Positions 1-8,132 of a stretch of DNA of 64,000 nucleotides are shown here, piece after piece. Origin of the DNA: Ureibacillus chungkukjangi (GTDB lineage Bacteria > Bacillota > Bacilli > Bacillales_A > Planococcaceae); NCBI RefSeq assembly GCF_003217295.1, contig NZ_QJTJ01000019.1:1-64000 (forward strand). The letters are read 5' to 3'. The notes beneath the pieces were generated by a model. That model searched no databases. It had not been told where the DNA came from and saw nothing but the letters and a program-made list of their open reading frames with translations. Within the stretch, counting starts at the first letter, position 1, and each line of letters starts with the position of its first letter. The position numbers were made by a program, and so were the translations under genes.

Positions 1-92
1 CGCCACGGACACCCTTGCTCTTGGCTAACCTCTACTTCTGTCTTCGGGGTTCGGGACTTACACCCTATAGTTCATGCGCATGCCGGGCGCAC
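1..92 (-). mobile_element. Group II intron, 5' end only (continues past left edge)
   Basis: Read on the minus strand, the sequence from position 92 downwards begins GTGCGCCCGGC, the standard 5' boundary of bacterial group II introns. It continues with intron domain I landmarks: a CTATAGGGTG segment, AAGTCCCGAACC, GACAGAAGTAGAGGTTAGCC and AGAGCAAGGGTGTCCGTGG. Only the first 92 nt are in the window; the maturase/reverse transcriptase would lie to the left. The 5' exon contains a strong hairpin ending 7 nt upstream of the boundary, which fits class C introns that insert beside terminator stem-loops. Identification rests on recalled family sequence, not on a search. Confidence 0.8.
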
Positions 93-99
93 AAGCAAG

Positions 100-138
100 T
101 GGAGAGAAACGATTTCGTTTCCCTCCATTTGTTTTTTT
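100..138 (+). terminator. Hairpin next to intron insertion point, terminator-like
   Basis: A 12-bp stem (TGGAGAGAAACG with CGTTTCCCTCCA, one mismatch) with an ATTT loop is followed on the plus strand by TTTGTTTTTTT. It can act as an intrinsic terminator for plus-strand transcripts. It also lies just upstream of the minus-strand intron boundary, where class C group II introns require a stem-loop. Confidence 0.6.
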
Positions 139-186
139 GTTTGTTAATGAATCTGGTGGCGGCTGACTTGATTTTTCTTTTGGGAT

Positions 187-406
187 GCATGTCATCACTT
201 GGCTTATGAACTACATTACGATTTGGTTTTCCTTCTGCAATGTATTTCATTTGGATTGTGAACTGCTTCTCTATTCGCTTTTCTCTCTATAATGCACTTC
301 ATCTATCTTATGAACTGCATCCCGAACCAATTTTCCCCCTGCAATGCACTTCATCCCGCTTATGAACTGCTTCCCGATTTACTTTTCACTCTACAACGCA
401 TTTCAT
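187..406. repeat. Five-copy array of about 52-bp ATGAA/TTCAT dyad repeats
   Basis: Units starting near 187, 242, 294, 346 and 398 each carry a GCAnTTCAT half followed 6-8 nt later by ATGAACTGC, which is the inverse complement, so each unit is a small dyad. The last three intervals are exactly 52 bp; the first is about 55. Unit spacers are pyrimidine-rich (for example TTTTCCCCCTGCAAT). The same unit type reappears near 33.3-33.8 kb. No convincing coding frame exists here. Confidence 0.8.
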
Positions 407-453
407 CCAAAATTATTAAACTAGATTTCGCCCCCTTCTCCCTTCCATCCAAC

Positions 454-491
454 AAAAAAACTGCCCTCCATCACCAGGATGAGGGGCAGTT
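454..491 (-). terminator. Intrinsic terminator of the first chemoreceptor gene
   Basis: On the minus strand AACTGCCCCTC pairs with GAGGGCAGTT and is followed by seven Ts. It lies just beyond the stop codon of the chemoreceptor gene. Confidence 0.85.
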
Positions 492-502
492 CCTTTTCAA
501 CT

Positions 503-2479
503 TTATATTTTAAATCGATTTAATAGCTCTCTTAGTTCGTCTGCAAATTGTGCAGTTTTATCAATCGATGCTGTGATATCTTGAATTGAGCCAAGCTGCT
601 CCTCTGAGGAAGAGGCTACTTCTCGAATATATTTTGAAGATTCAACAGAGCGATCTAAATTATCATTTATTACTTGTTGTACGTCTTTAACTTTCGCTAA
701 AAGTGTTTCGATTTCATCAAAGATCAAATCCACTTCACTCGAAGATGCTTTAGTGGAGTGATAGACATTTTGTAAAATGCCATTAACTCCTTGCAGTCTT
801 TCCATACCTGTTCCGAATTGATTTGTTCCTGCTTCAATCTCTATAACTGCACTTGAAGTTTCGGTTAATATTTGATTTACGAGCTCTGAGATTTGTGCCG
901 CTGACTGAGCAGATTGGCTAGCTAATTTTTTCACTTCATTTGCCACAACAGCAAAGCCTTTTCCGTGTTCACCAGCTCGAGCTGCCTCGATAGAAGCATT
1001 TAAAGCAAGAAGATTTGTTTGCTCTGTAATACTAGTAATCATTCCAACAATATTGCCAATTTCTGATGAACGATTCCCTAATTTCTTTACCGTCTCTGAT
1101 GAGCTACGGACTGAATTTTGGATATCTTTCATTTGATTCATCAACGCTTTTACTTCTTCATTTGCCTTCTCAACCTCTTTATAGGCATCCTTCGTTTTGT
1201 TCGATACTAAAGAGGAATGATCCTTTATTTCTGAAACACTTTGCGTGATTACATGAATCGATTGTAGATTATTTTTGTTGCCAGTTTCTTGTTCAATAGA
1301 AATTTCTGCTGAATGCTGAACGTTTTTAGTGACACCATCTGATAAATGAACCATTTCTTCTGCTCGATCTAAAAGGGCAGTTGTGCTATCAGAAACTACT
1401 TCCCCCTTATGGAGGATATCTCGAATCAATTCCTGCAAGCTTTCCAATAAGGAGTTGAAGTTATTTGCCAGCATACCAACCTCATCTTTTCTATTGATAG
1501 CAAGTCTTTGTGTTAAATCTCCATTATTAGTTACCAGTTCTTCAATTTTGTCATTGACCTGTTGAATAGGCTTTAACGAACGGCGATTAACAATATAGCT
1601 TATCAATGCGCCTATCAAAATAAAGACAATTGTCATAATAATAAAATAGTTCAATAAGGATTGAGCATCTGCAAAGGCTTCCTTAGTCGGGATTGTGATC
1701 ATAATTCCCCAATCCATTTCACTTGCTTTGCTATAAAAGACTAAGCTGTCTTCTCCTTCGAATTTTGTTTCAATAACACTACTTTTACCCGCCATACTTT
1801 CATCTACCAATTTATTTAAATCGGCATTGTCATAATCTGCAATAGTCTTATTAAGAGTATCTTCCTTCTCTTTGCCTGCTACTATTGTCCCGTCATTAGT
1901 AAAGACTGTAACGTACCCACTATCCCCAATTGTATTTTGAGTAATAATATTTATTAGACTTTCAATTTGGTTTCCGCCTGAAGCTACCCCTACTACTTCT
2001 CCATTTTCACCATAAATTGGAGCGGAAGTTAAAACAATTGGAGCACCATTCACACTTGGTGAAGAAGAAGGTACTGGATTATAGGTTTTCGTTAGCTCCT
2101 TCATACCGCCTTGATAATGCTCAAATTCAGCAACTGGAATTTGGGAGCCACCTAAATATAAAAAACCGTTCGCATCCATAAAGGCAAAACCATCTGGATT
2201 CCCTGTTTTTTCGGCAATTCTAGCTCCTAAAGCATCTGCTTTTTCCGTATCAACCGACTTTAATTCATCAGCTTCAGCTATGTATGCCATTGTTTCCTGC
2301 TTACCTTGTATCCATATATCGATATTCGCTTTAATGGATTCTAGCTCACCGAATGCCTGCTCTTCAAATCTTTCATATAGAAAGTCCTTCGCCTTCAAGT
2401 ACCCAAAAGCCGAAATACTTATCATAGAAATTGTTATTAAAATACTAATAACTATCGTATTTTTAAATACTAGTTTCAC
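503..2479 (-). CDS. Methyl-accepting chemotaxis protein with dCache sensor
   Basis: A 658-aa transmembrane chemoreceptor. It starts with GTG preceded by AGGAG at 8 nt. A first membrane segment (about residues 7-29) is followed by a large extracellular double-Cache-like domain (to about 275, with [15 protein letters not shown] in the membrane-proximal module), a second membrane segment, a HAMP domain and a cytoplasmic signalling domain. The signalling hairpin tip is recognisable as [20 protein letters not shown]. It should signal through CheW/CheA to the flagellar motor. It is a single-gene unit with its own terminator. Its upstream region holds a sigma-D-like promoter and a cyclic di-GMP-I riboswitch, so its expression should follow motility state and second-messenger level. 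The ligand cannot be read from sequence. Confidence 0.95.
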   Translation of the reverse strand: MKLVFKNTIVISILITISMISISAFGYLKAKDFLYERFEEQAFGELESIKANIDIWIQGKQETMAYIAEADELKSVDTEKADALGARIAEKTGNPDGFAFMDANGFLYLGGSQIPVAEFEHYQGGMKELTKTYNPVPSSSPSVNGAPIVLTSAPIYGENGEVVGVASGGNQIESLINIITQNTIGDSGYVTVFTNDGTIVAGKEKEDTLNKTIADYDNADLNKLVDESMAGKSSVIETKFEGEDSLVFYSKASEMDWGIMITIPTKEAFADAQSLLNYFIIMTIVFILIGALISYIVNRRSLKPIQQVNDKIEELVTNNGDLTQRLAINRKDEVGMLANNFNSLLESLQELIRDILHKGEVVSDSTTALLDRAEEMVHLSDGVTKNVQHSAEISIEQETGNKNNLQSIHVITQSVSEIKDHSSLVSNKTKDAYKEVEKANEEVKALMNQMKDIQNSVRSSSETVKKLGNRSSEIGNIVGMITSITEQTNLLALNASIEAARAGEHGKGFAVVANEVKKLASQSAQSAAQISELVNQILTETSSAVIEIEAGTNQFGTGMERLQGVNGILQNVYHSTKASSSEVDLIFDEIETLLAKVKDVQQVINDNLDRSVESSKYIREVASSSEEQLGSIQDITASIDKTAQFADELRELLNRFKI

Positions 2480-2522
2480 TGGTTATTCTCCTATCGTTAA
2501 GTGATTTTTTAAAGAAAAATAC

Positions 2523-2553
2523 GAAAAAATCCACCCTAAAAAAAGGTGGATTC
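2523..2553 (-). terminator. Terminator in the riboswitch expression platform
   Basis: On the minus strand AATCCACC pairs with GGTGGATT around a T-rich loop and is followed by TTTTTCG. It lies between the riboswitch aptamer and the chemoreceptor start, the position expected of a regulated terminator. Confidence 0.75.
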
Positions 2554-2574
2554 AATAATTGAAAGCCATCTTTT

Positions 2575-2655
2575 TTCGGCAACCCAGCCACCATAACAAA
2601 ACGTCTTAGGTCTGTAGCTTTGCGTCCCTACCTTTCAATAGGTTTGCCTTTATCG
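2575..2655 (-). ncRNA. Cyclic di-GMP-I (GEMM-I) riboswitch
   Basis: On the minus strand the RNA reads GGCAAACC, then a short hairpin capped by a GAAA-type loop, the signature GGGACGCAAAGC, a second stem (GCUAC with GUGGC) and closes with GGGUUGCC pairing back to GGCAAACC. These are the conserved landmarks of the GEMM-I aptamer. It is followed by a terminator hairpin and then a chemoreceptor gene, one of the commonest targets of this class. The segment ATTGAAAG of the first hairpin is also complementary to CTTTCAAT just before the terminator, a possible alternative fold. On/off polarity is not certain from sequence. Confidence 0.9.
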
Positions 2656-2664
2656 TAAGATTAT

Positions 2665-2691
2665 ACATCGGTATAATTTATATCAATTTTA
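2665..2691 (-). promoter_or_regulatory. Sigma-D (motility) type promoter
   Basis: On the minus strand TAAA, 15 nt, ACCGATGT closely fits the Bacillus sigma-D consensus (TAAA-N15-GCCGATAT). It ends about 10 nt upstream of the riboswitch. Sigma-D control of a chemoreceptor is expected from the family. Confidence 0.7.
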
Positions 2692-2738
2692 TCATAATAT
2701 CTATGGAAATAATATTGAGTTTATTATCTTGAAATAAC

Positions 2739-2787
2739 AAAAAAATACCACCCCACAAATAATTCAAAGTTATTTGTAGAGGTGGTA
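2739..2787 (-). terminator. Terminator of the lyase/CoA-transferase operon
   Basis: On the minus strand a long stem (ACCACCTCTACAAATAA with TTATTTGTGGGGTGGT) is followed by ATTTTTTT, immediately after the regulator's stop codon. Confidence 0.9.
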
Positions 2788-2790
2788 CTT

Positions 2791-3435
2791 CTATTGGATA
2801 TATTTTAACAGTCTTTTTTTAGCATTTACTATATGCTGTTCATACACACTTAAAGCTGTATTTAAATCATTCTGCTTTATTGCATTAATCAATTCTTTAT
2901 GTTCATGGTTAGGAAAATGACTTTGATTCGTTATAATAGATGGCGAATAAAGTGCTACACCATCCCATAATTGATTAATAAACGCCACAAGCTGCTTATT
3001 AGGGCACTTTTCTAACAACAATTCATGAAACTTTGCATTTAAAATAATATAATCTCCACTATCCGTTATATGCTCCATTTGCTGTACCATTCCGTCATAT
3101 AAAATAATATCTATCTTTGAATAATGTGGAAATGCCATCTTCAATCCTTCCAACTCTAAAATCAATCGGGTATCATATAAATCTTCAATTTCTTTTACAG
3201 AGAATGCCTGAACATAATAACGACTATTAATTCTTTTTTGAAGAAAGCCCATACTTTCTAATTTAACAAAAGCTTCTCTAACAGGAATTCTACTTACATT
3301 GAAATTATCAGCTACTTCTTTTTGACTGAGGCTCTGATTTGGTTTTAAATTCCCTTTTAAGATTTCTAGTTTTATTGAATTGAATATTGTTTCAGATAGG
3401 GAAGAGCTCGAGTTGACTACTTCAAATTTCTTCAT
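2791..3435 (-). CDS. GntR-family (FCD) transcriptional regulator
   Basis: A 214-aa regulator with an N-terminal winged helix-turn-helix (about residues 10-75; core KEVADNFNVSRIPVREAFVK) and a C-terminal all-helical FCD ligand-binding domain. The latter has the usual Asp, Arg and His positions (DLYDTRLILE, NAKFHELLLE, HKELINAIK, EQHIVNAKKR). A clean AGGAGG precedes the ATG. It is the last gene of the run ALDH, zinc ADH, CoA-transferase, CitE-like lyase, so it most likely senses a pathway acid and represses this operon. An operator candidate is the TGTATACA dyad upstream of the ALDH gene. Effector unknown. Confidence 0.9.
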   Translation of the reverse strand: MKKFEVVNSSSSLSETIFNSIKLEILKGNLKPNQSLSQKEVADNFNVSRIPVREAFVKLESMGFLQKRINSRYYVQAFSVKEIEDLYDTRLILELEGLKMAFPHYSKIDIILYDGMVQQMEHITDSGDYIILNAKFHELLLEKCPNKQLVAFINQLWDGVALYSPSIITNQSHFPNHEHKELINAIKQNDLNTALSVYEQHIVNAKKRLLKYIQ

Positions 3436-3456
3436 TATTCCTCCTGCCTTATGCTT

Positions 3457-4323
3457 TTAATTTTCTAATGAGGCTAACAAATTTTTCATTTTAAGATACA
3501 CTGGCATATCAATCATCATGTCTTGATATGCCAAGGTCTTAAAATTATTCGTCTCAAAAAAATTTACGATTTCTTTTGCCAAAACAATTTCACTTTCATG
3601 AACTTTAAATACTTCTTGAATACATTCGATTTGTTTCGGATGAATAGCTTGCTTTCCATTATAACCGAGTTTTCTTGCTTGAACCGTTTCTTTCTGCAAT
3701 AAATCCATCTCCTTTAAATAAATGCATGGTGCATCTATAGGAGGAAGTTTTTTAAATTTCTTAGATAATAAAGATATTTGCATTCTTATATGCTGAATTA
3801 ATGGATTATCCACTATATCCTCTTCATTTACAGATAGATCTCTGGCTAAATCTACAGCGCCAAAAGCAATTCTCTTAACCACACTTGAGACAAGTATATT
3901 TTCTAATTCATAATATCCATTTACTGTCTCAATTAGAGGGATGATTTCCAAACTAGCAGGTATCTTTTGAATTCCTTGCTGAACTTTACTTATTTCCTCT
4001 ACGTGTTCGCATTTCGGTAAAATAATACCCGCTACTTTTTCAAAGTTTATAACTGTTAAATCATCATCAAAAAATTCACATTTAGTATCGTTTATTCTAA
4101 TATAGATTGGGGTTGTACTGTTATAATTTGATAAAAAATCATTAACCTGAATTCTTGTATTTAATTTTTCGCCCGATGGTATGGCATCCTCTAAATCTAT
4201 AATAATATAATTTGGATTCAACTCAGACCTAACCTTTTCTAATGCCCTTGTATTATTTCCCGGCACAAATAACCAACAACTAATAATTACTCCTCCTCTT
4301 TTTATATGGCGATAATACTTCAT
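3457..4323 (-). CDS. CitE-like HpcH/HpaI-family C-C lyase
   Basis: A 288-aa TIM-barrel protein of the citrate lyase beta/malyl-CoA lyase family, whose members cleave or form beta-hydroxyacyl-CoA esters with Mg2+. Visible motifs: WLFVPGN at the N-terminus, IIDLEDAIP, ETVNGYYELE, GAVDLARDLSV (metal-binding Asp) and NGKQAIHPKQ near the end. It overlaps the preceding CoA-transferase gene by 44 nt if it starts at this ATG. A much stronger ribosome site (AGGAGGAG) lies inside the frame, just before ATT ATT codons and 4-7 nt ahead of the conserved WLFVPGN, so the true start may be non-canonical. Paired with a CoA-transferase it probably cleaves an activated hydroxy acid; citramalyl-CoA or malyl-CoA type chemistry is possible but not shown. 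Confidence 0.85.
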   Translation of the reverse strand: MKYYRHIKRGGVIISCWLFVPGNNTRALEKVRSELNPNYIIIDLEDAIPSGEKLNTRIQVNDFLSNYNSTTPIYIRINDTKCEFFDDDLTVINFEKVAGIILPKCEHVEEISKVQQGIQKIPASLEIIPLIETVNGYYELENILVSSVVKRIAFGAVDLARDLSVNEEDIVDNPLIQHIRMQISLLSKKFKKLPPIDAPCIYLKEMDLLQKETVQARKLGYNGKQAIHPKQIECIQEVFKVHESEIVLAKEIVNFFETNNFKTLAYQDMMIDMPVYLKMKNLLASLEN

Positions 4324-5428
4324 CAGTATGTTCTCCTAATAATGGAATATCTCCCCAATGGCATGAAATATTATTAAAATTCATAGGGGATTGCAACATC
4401 GAGATTTTTCCCACTTCAGAATTGACATTTTTCCATTTTTGATAAAATTGGAGTTGTGGATGATTAATTAATCCATTAATATCATTGAAATAAGCATTTG
4501 CTATTTTCTTCTCATCTAGTAAATTTGCCAAATCTGCCCGATCAATTTCACCCGTTACATCTTCTATAATTTTCTTTAAAAGCATTTTATTTTGCACGCG
4601 AAGAATATTAGTCTTAAATCTTGGATTAACAATGAGCGAGGCATCTTTCAAAATCTCCCTACAAAAAATCTCCCATTCTCGATTATTTTGAATGGCGATA
4701 AATAATTGCTCCTTATTCATAGTTAAAAATGGACCATACGGATATATTGTGGCATGATCTGTTCCACTTCTTACAGGTTCTGTTCCACCATAGGTATAGT
4801 AAATAGGAAAACTCATCCATTCTGCGATTGCTTCTAGCATTGAAATCTCTATTATGGTTCCTATTTTTGTTTTATTACGATGGATGATTGCTGCTAATAT
4901 CGAAGAAAAAGCATACATTCCGCTAGCAATATCTACCACTGCCAGCCCCGTTTTCGCTGGGGCATCAGGAGAACCGGTAATTTGTAGCACGGCAGCTTCC
5001 GATTGAATTAATAAATCATAAGCTTTTTTGTTGCTATAAGGACCTTCTTTTCCATAACCAGAAATACTACAAATAATTAAATGTGGAAATATTTCATGCA
5101 GCTTTTCTGGATTGAAACCTAGCCTATCTAATGCTCCTGGTCCTAAATTATTTAACAAGACATCGGTATCTTGCAGGATATCAAATATCAATTGAACATT
5201 TTCTTGCTTCTTTAAATCTAACTCTACTGATTTCTTTCCTCTATTTAACCAAACAAAATTACCTGACAATCCGTGAGTTGCCTCGTCATAGCTCCTTGCA
5301 AAATCACCGACACCAGGTTTCTCAATTTTAATAATCTCTGCTCCAAGGTCAGCTAATTGCCTGCTTGCAAAAGGCGCTGCAACTGCATGCTCAATAGAGA
5401 CCACTCTTATACCCTGTAATGGCAACAA
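4280..5428 (-). CDS. Family III CoA-transferase (CaiB/BaiF)
   Basis: About 382 aa. The N-terminus (LPLQGIRVVSIEHAVAAPFASRQLADLGAEIIKIEKP, quoted here only as its start LPLQGIRVV and end IIKIEKP) and LNRGKKSVELDLK are diagnostic for family III CoA-transferases. The conserved catalytic Asp lies in KAYDLLIQSEAAV. These enzymes move CoA between acids, activating a dicarboxylate or hydroxy acid. The upstream ATG sits directly on the ribosome site AAGGGG, so a TTG two or three codons later is the more likely start. The end overlaps the CitE-like gene, implying translational coupling and successive steps: activation, then cleavage. Confidence 0.88.
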   Translation of the reverse strand: MLPLQGIRVVSIEHAVAAPFASRQLADLGAEIIKIEKPGVGDFARSYDEATHGLSGNFVWLNRGKKSVELDLKKQENVQLIFDILQDTDVLLNNLGPGALDRLGFNPEKLHEIFPHLIICSISGYGKEGPYSNKKAYDLLIQSEAAVLQITGSPDAPAKTGLAVVDIASGMYAFSSILAAIIHRNKTKIGTIIEISMLEAIAEWMSFPIYYTYGGTEPVRSGTDHATIYPYGPFLTMNKEQLFIAIQNNREWEIFCREILKDASLIVNPRFKTNILRVQNKMLLKKIIEDVTGEIDRADLANLLDEKKIANAYFNDINGLINHPQLQFYQKWKNVNSEVGKISMLQSPMNFNNISCHWGDIPLLGEHTDEVLSPYKKRRSNY

Positions 5429-5440
5429 ACACATCCCCTT

Positions 5441-6553
5441 TTATGCAAGCTTGATAATTGGTTTAATTTCTTTAAAGTCTTTCATACTTTCAAGTGCTTC
5501 GTTAATTTCTTCAAGGTAATATATATTTGTAATCATTTTGTTAAATGGAACTTCATACTGATATTTTTCAATAAATTTTAATGCTTGATAATAATTCCCT
5601 ATACCACCTGAAAATGAACCAATTAATTTTAAATTTTTTGCAGTAATAAGTGATGGCATGATTTCAACTTTTCCTGTTCCTAATTGTCCAACAACTACAT
5701 ACCGTCCGTTTTTCCGAATATAATTTAACCCTTCCTCAAAAGCACTTGGATGACCAGAATATTCCAATACAATATCTGCACCTAGACCATTTGTCAGATT
5801 GTTAATTATCGCATTTCGACTTTCCATTGTTTTCTCAATAGAAATATTGATTATGATATCTGCTCCCATTTCCTCTGCTAAACTTAAACGTTCCTCTGGT
5901 CCTCCAATTGCGATTACACTCTTAGCACCTGCTTTTTTAGCTACACATATAGCTAATAGACCTAATGGCCCTGTCCCTTGTACTACCACAATATCTTCAG
6001 ATGAAATGCTTCCTAATTGGTTAAAACTGTTCATTACAGATCTAAATGCGCAACTACATAGACTTGCTAATTCCGAGCTTACAGTATCGGGTACTTTCAC
6101 TCTTCCTGATGTAGGGAGAATATATCCGTATTCACTAAATCCTCCCATTAAATACGGATACTTTTCCATTGTTTCATACATGTAACTACGTCTATTTAAA
6201 CAGAGGGTTGGTTGCTTTTCGACATTGCAATAATAGCAATTTCCACAATCAGCATGAGACCATATAACTCGATCTCCCTCTTTTAATGGATTACCAATTG
6301 AATCAACACTAACTTCTTCACCAAGCTTTACAATTTCACCAACCATTTCATGACCTAATATTACTGGTAAATTTACCTTTAAATTTAGCTCTCCCTGCCA
6401 TAAGTGAACATCCGTTCCACAGATTGAAGACATTTGATTTTTCACCAGAACCGCTCTTGGTTCTATTGTTTGAGGTATTTCTACATTTTCAATTTGTAAC
6501 TTTTCTCCAAAATTTCTTAACACTGCTGCTCTTGAAAGTTTAGGTATCTCCAT
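5441..6553 (-). CDS. Zinc-dependent alcohol dehydrogenase, MDR family
   Basis: About 370 aa from the ATG that has GGGG at 9 nt; an upstream ATG cluster lacks a ribosome site. Catalytic zinc ligands are seen in SSICGTDVHL and GHEMVGEI, and the structural zinc lobe as CGNCYYC with a fourth Cys in QPTLC. The Rossmann motif is GTGPLGLLA. Members oxidise secondary alcohols or polyols with NAD(P)+. It sits between an aldehyde dehydrogenase and the CoA-transferase, so it may oxidise an alcohol intermediate of the same pathway. The substrate is not predictable. Confidence 0.87.
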   Translation of the reverse strand: MEIPKLSRAAVLRNFGEKLQIENVEIPQTIEPRAVLVKNQMSSICGTDVHLWQGELNLKVNLPVILGHEMVGEIVKLGEEVSVDSIGNPLKEGDRVIWSHADCGNCYYCNVEKQPTLCLNRRSYMYETMEKYPYLMGGFSEYGYILPTSGRVKVPDTVSSELASLCSCAFRSVMNSFNQLGSISSEDIVVVQGTGPLGLLAICVAKKAGAKSVIAIGGPEERLSLAEEMGADIIINISIEKTMESRNAIINNLTNGLGADIVLEYSGHPSAFEEGLNYIRKNGRYVVVGQLGTGKVEIMPSLITAKNLKLIGSFSGGIGNYYQALKFIEKYQYEVPFNKMITNIYYLEEINEALESMKDFKEIKPIIKLA

Positions 6554-6581
6554 TGTCGCCATCCCCTTTTCACTTTTTGAC

Positions 6582-8027
6582 TCATTCATCATCACTTGTA
6601 ATATCTATCATTATTGTTTTTATTTCAGTGAATTCATTTATTACTTCCAAACCATTCTCCCGACCATAACCACTCATCTTATAGCCGCCATATGGAACAC
6701 TCCAATGTATTTTCCTATAATTATTAATCCAGACTGTACCACTCTGTAATTTATTTGAGATACGGTGGGCTCTTGCTAGATTTTTAGTCCAAACTCCAGC
6801 TGTTAAGCCATACTTTGAATCATTCGCCATCTTAATTACATCATCTTCATTTTTAAAAGGGATAATGGCTAAGATTGGCCCAAAGACTTCTTCCCTGCAT
6901 AAATAAGAGTCATTATTTAAATTTGTTACAATTGTGGGAGAAAAATAGAAGCCTCCATTGTTTAAATTTATTTGCTCACCACCATAAATAATGGAACCGC
7001 CATCAGCTTTTACTGATTCTATAAAGGTCTGTAGTTTATCTAATTGTTCTGCAATAGAGATTGGTCCCATGACAGAATCTACTTCAAAAGGATCGCCTAC
7101 TTTTATTTTCTTTGTCTGTTCAATAATTTTTGCTAAGCACTCTTCATAGATAGTTTCTTCTATAAAAACACGTGACCCTGCTGCACATGTTTGTCCCGCG
7201 TTTATGAATATTCCCCGTACTGCTGCATTTGTGGCTTTTTCCATATCGGCGTCTTCAAAAATAATATGGGGTGCTTTTCCCCCTAGTTCAAATGTTAATT
7301 TCTTCAATGTGTCACTCGATTGTTTTGCAATACTAATAGCTGTATTGGTAGAACCTGTAAAACCTAATTTATCTATTTCTGGATGTGTTGTTAGTGTTTT
7401 CGCAACTGGTAAATCTCCCGTAACAATATTTACAACTCCTGCTGGAATGCCCGCCTCCACTATTAATTCTGCAAAAGCCAATGCTGAAACCGAGGTTTGG
7501 ATAGCTGGTTTTAATACAATTGTATTTCTAGTTGCTAGTGCAGGCGCAACTTTCCAAGCAAGCATTAGTAAGGGGGAGTTCCATGGTACAATTGCTCCTA
7601 CTACGCCAATTGGTTCTTTCTTAATATAGCTAAATACATTTTTGGAAATTTCAACATACTCCCCCCTTAATTGGGCTGCAACGCCTGAGTAAAAGTAAAA
7701 CCATTCAGCAACTGCAGGTATTTCATTTTCAATTAGTTCAATATATAATTTTCCATTTCCTTTACACTCTAAAGTCGCTAACCGTTCCTTATTTTTTAAA
7801 ACTAAATCTCCTAATCTACGGAGTAATTTACTAACCTTAGTAACATCTGTTTCACTCCACCCATTTTCAAATGCCTTCCTTGCAGCCAATATCGCTTGAG
7901 TTGTTTCATGTTCTGTACAATCTGGAATTTCCGCCCAAAATTCTCCGTTAATTGGGCTAACTAATTTTGTATAGTTTTCAGTTTCTAAAAACTCATTATT
8001 TATGAAATATCCATGAAATTTTTCCAT
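6582..8027 (-). CDS. NAD(P)-dependent aldehyde dehydrogenase
   Basis: A 481-aa class I-type aldehyde dehydrogenase. Catalytic Glu is in FELGGKAPH and catalytic Cys in NAGQTCAAGSRV; NAD-binding segments include GAIVPWNSPLLM and GFTGST. A GGGAGG ribosome site precedes the ATG. First gene of the ALDH, zinc ADH, CoA-transferase, lyase, GntR unit; a TGTATACA dyad lies in its promoter region. It should turn an aldehyde into the acid that the CoA-transferase then activates. Confidence 0.92.
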   Translation of the reverse strand: MEKFHGYFINNEFLETENYTKLVSPINGEFWAEIPDCTEHETTQAILAARKAFENGWSETDVTKVSKLLRRLGDLVLKNKERLATLECKGNGKLYIELIENEIPAVAEWFYFYSGVAAQLRGEYVEISKNVFSYIKKEPIGVVGAIVPWNSPLLMLAWKVAPALATRNTIVLKPAIQTSVSALAFAELIVEAGIPAGVVNIVTGDLPVAKTLTTHPEIDKLGFTGSTNTAISIAKQSSDTLKKLTFELGGKAPHIIFEDADMEKATNAAVRGIFINAGQTCAAGSRVFIEETIYEECLAKIIEQTKKIKVGDPFEVDSVMGPISIAEQLDKLQTFIESVKADGGSIIYGGEQINLNNGGFYFSPTIVTNLNNDSYLCREEVFGPILAIIPFKNEDDVIKMANDSKYGLTAGVWTKNLARAHRISNKLQSGTVWINNYRKIHWSVPYGGYKMSGYGRENGLEVINEFTEIKTIMIDITSDDE

Positions 8028-8041
8028 AAAATCCTCCCTAA

Positions 8042-8060
8042 TTGTATAACTGTATACACT
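8042..8060. promoter_or_regulatory. Candidate GntR operator
   Basis: TTGTATAACTGTATACAC contains the perfect palindrome TGTATACA next to a second TTGTATAAC half. It overlaps the likely -10 region (TATACAAT on the minus strand) of the aldehyde dehydrogenase gene. FCD-type GntR regulators often bind such GT/AC dyads. Binding is inferred. Confidence 0.4.
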
Positions 8061-8071
8061 TTTGCTTAAAT

Positions 8072-8117
8072 AAATATCTAAGTAGGTTTCTATGAAAATT
8101 TTGCTACTTAGATATTT
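8072..8117 (-). terminator. Hairpin dividing the catabolic cluster
   Basis: A perfect 14-bp stem (AAATATCTAAGTAG with CTACTTAGATATTT) with an 18-nt loop follows the iron alcohol dehydrogenase gene. There is only a short T-rich tail (ATTTATTTA), so it may be a weak terminator or an RNA 3'-end stabiliser. Confidence 0.5.
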
Positions 8118-8132
8118 AATATCATTACACTT

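Noticed and set aside
292-513. 73-aa plus-strand frame in the left repeat array
   Set aside because: It runs through the 52-bp repeat units and a terminator; composition follows the repeat and no ribosome site is present.
7204-7629. 141-aa frame antisense to an aldehyde dehydrogenase
   Set aside because: A codon-position shadow of the conserved gene; the same kind of shadow occurs at 13084-13557 over the other ALDH gene.
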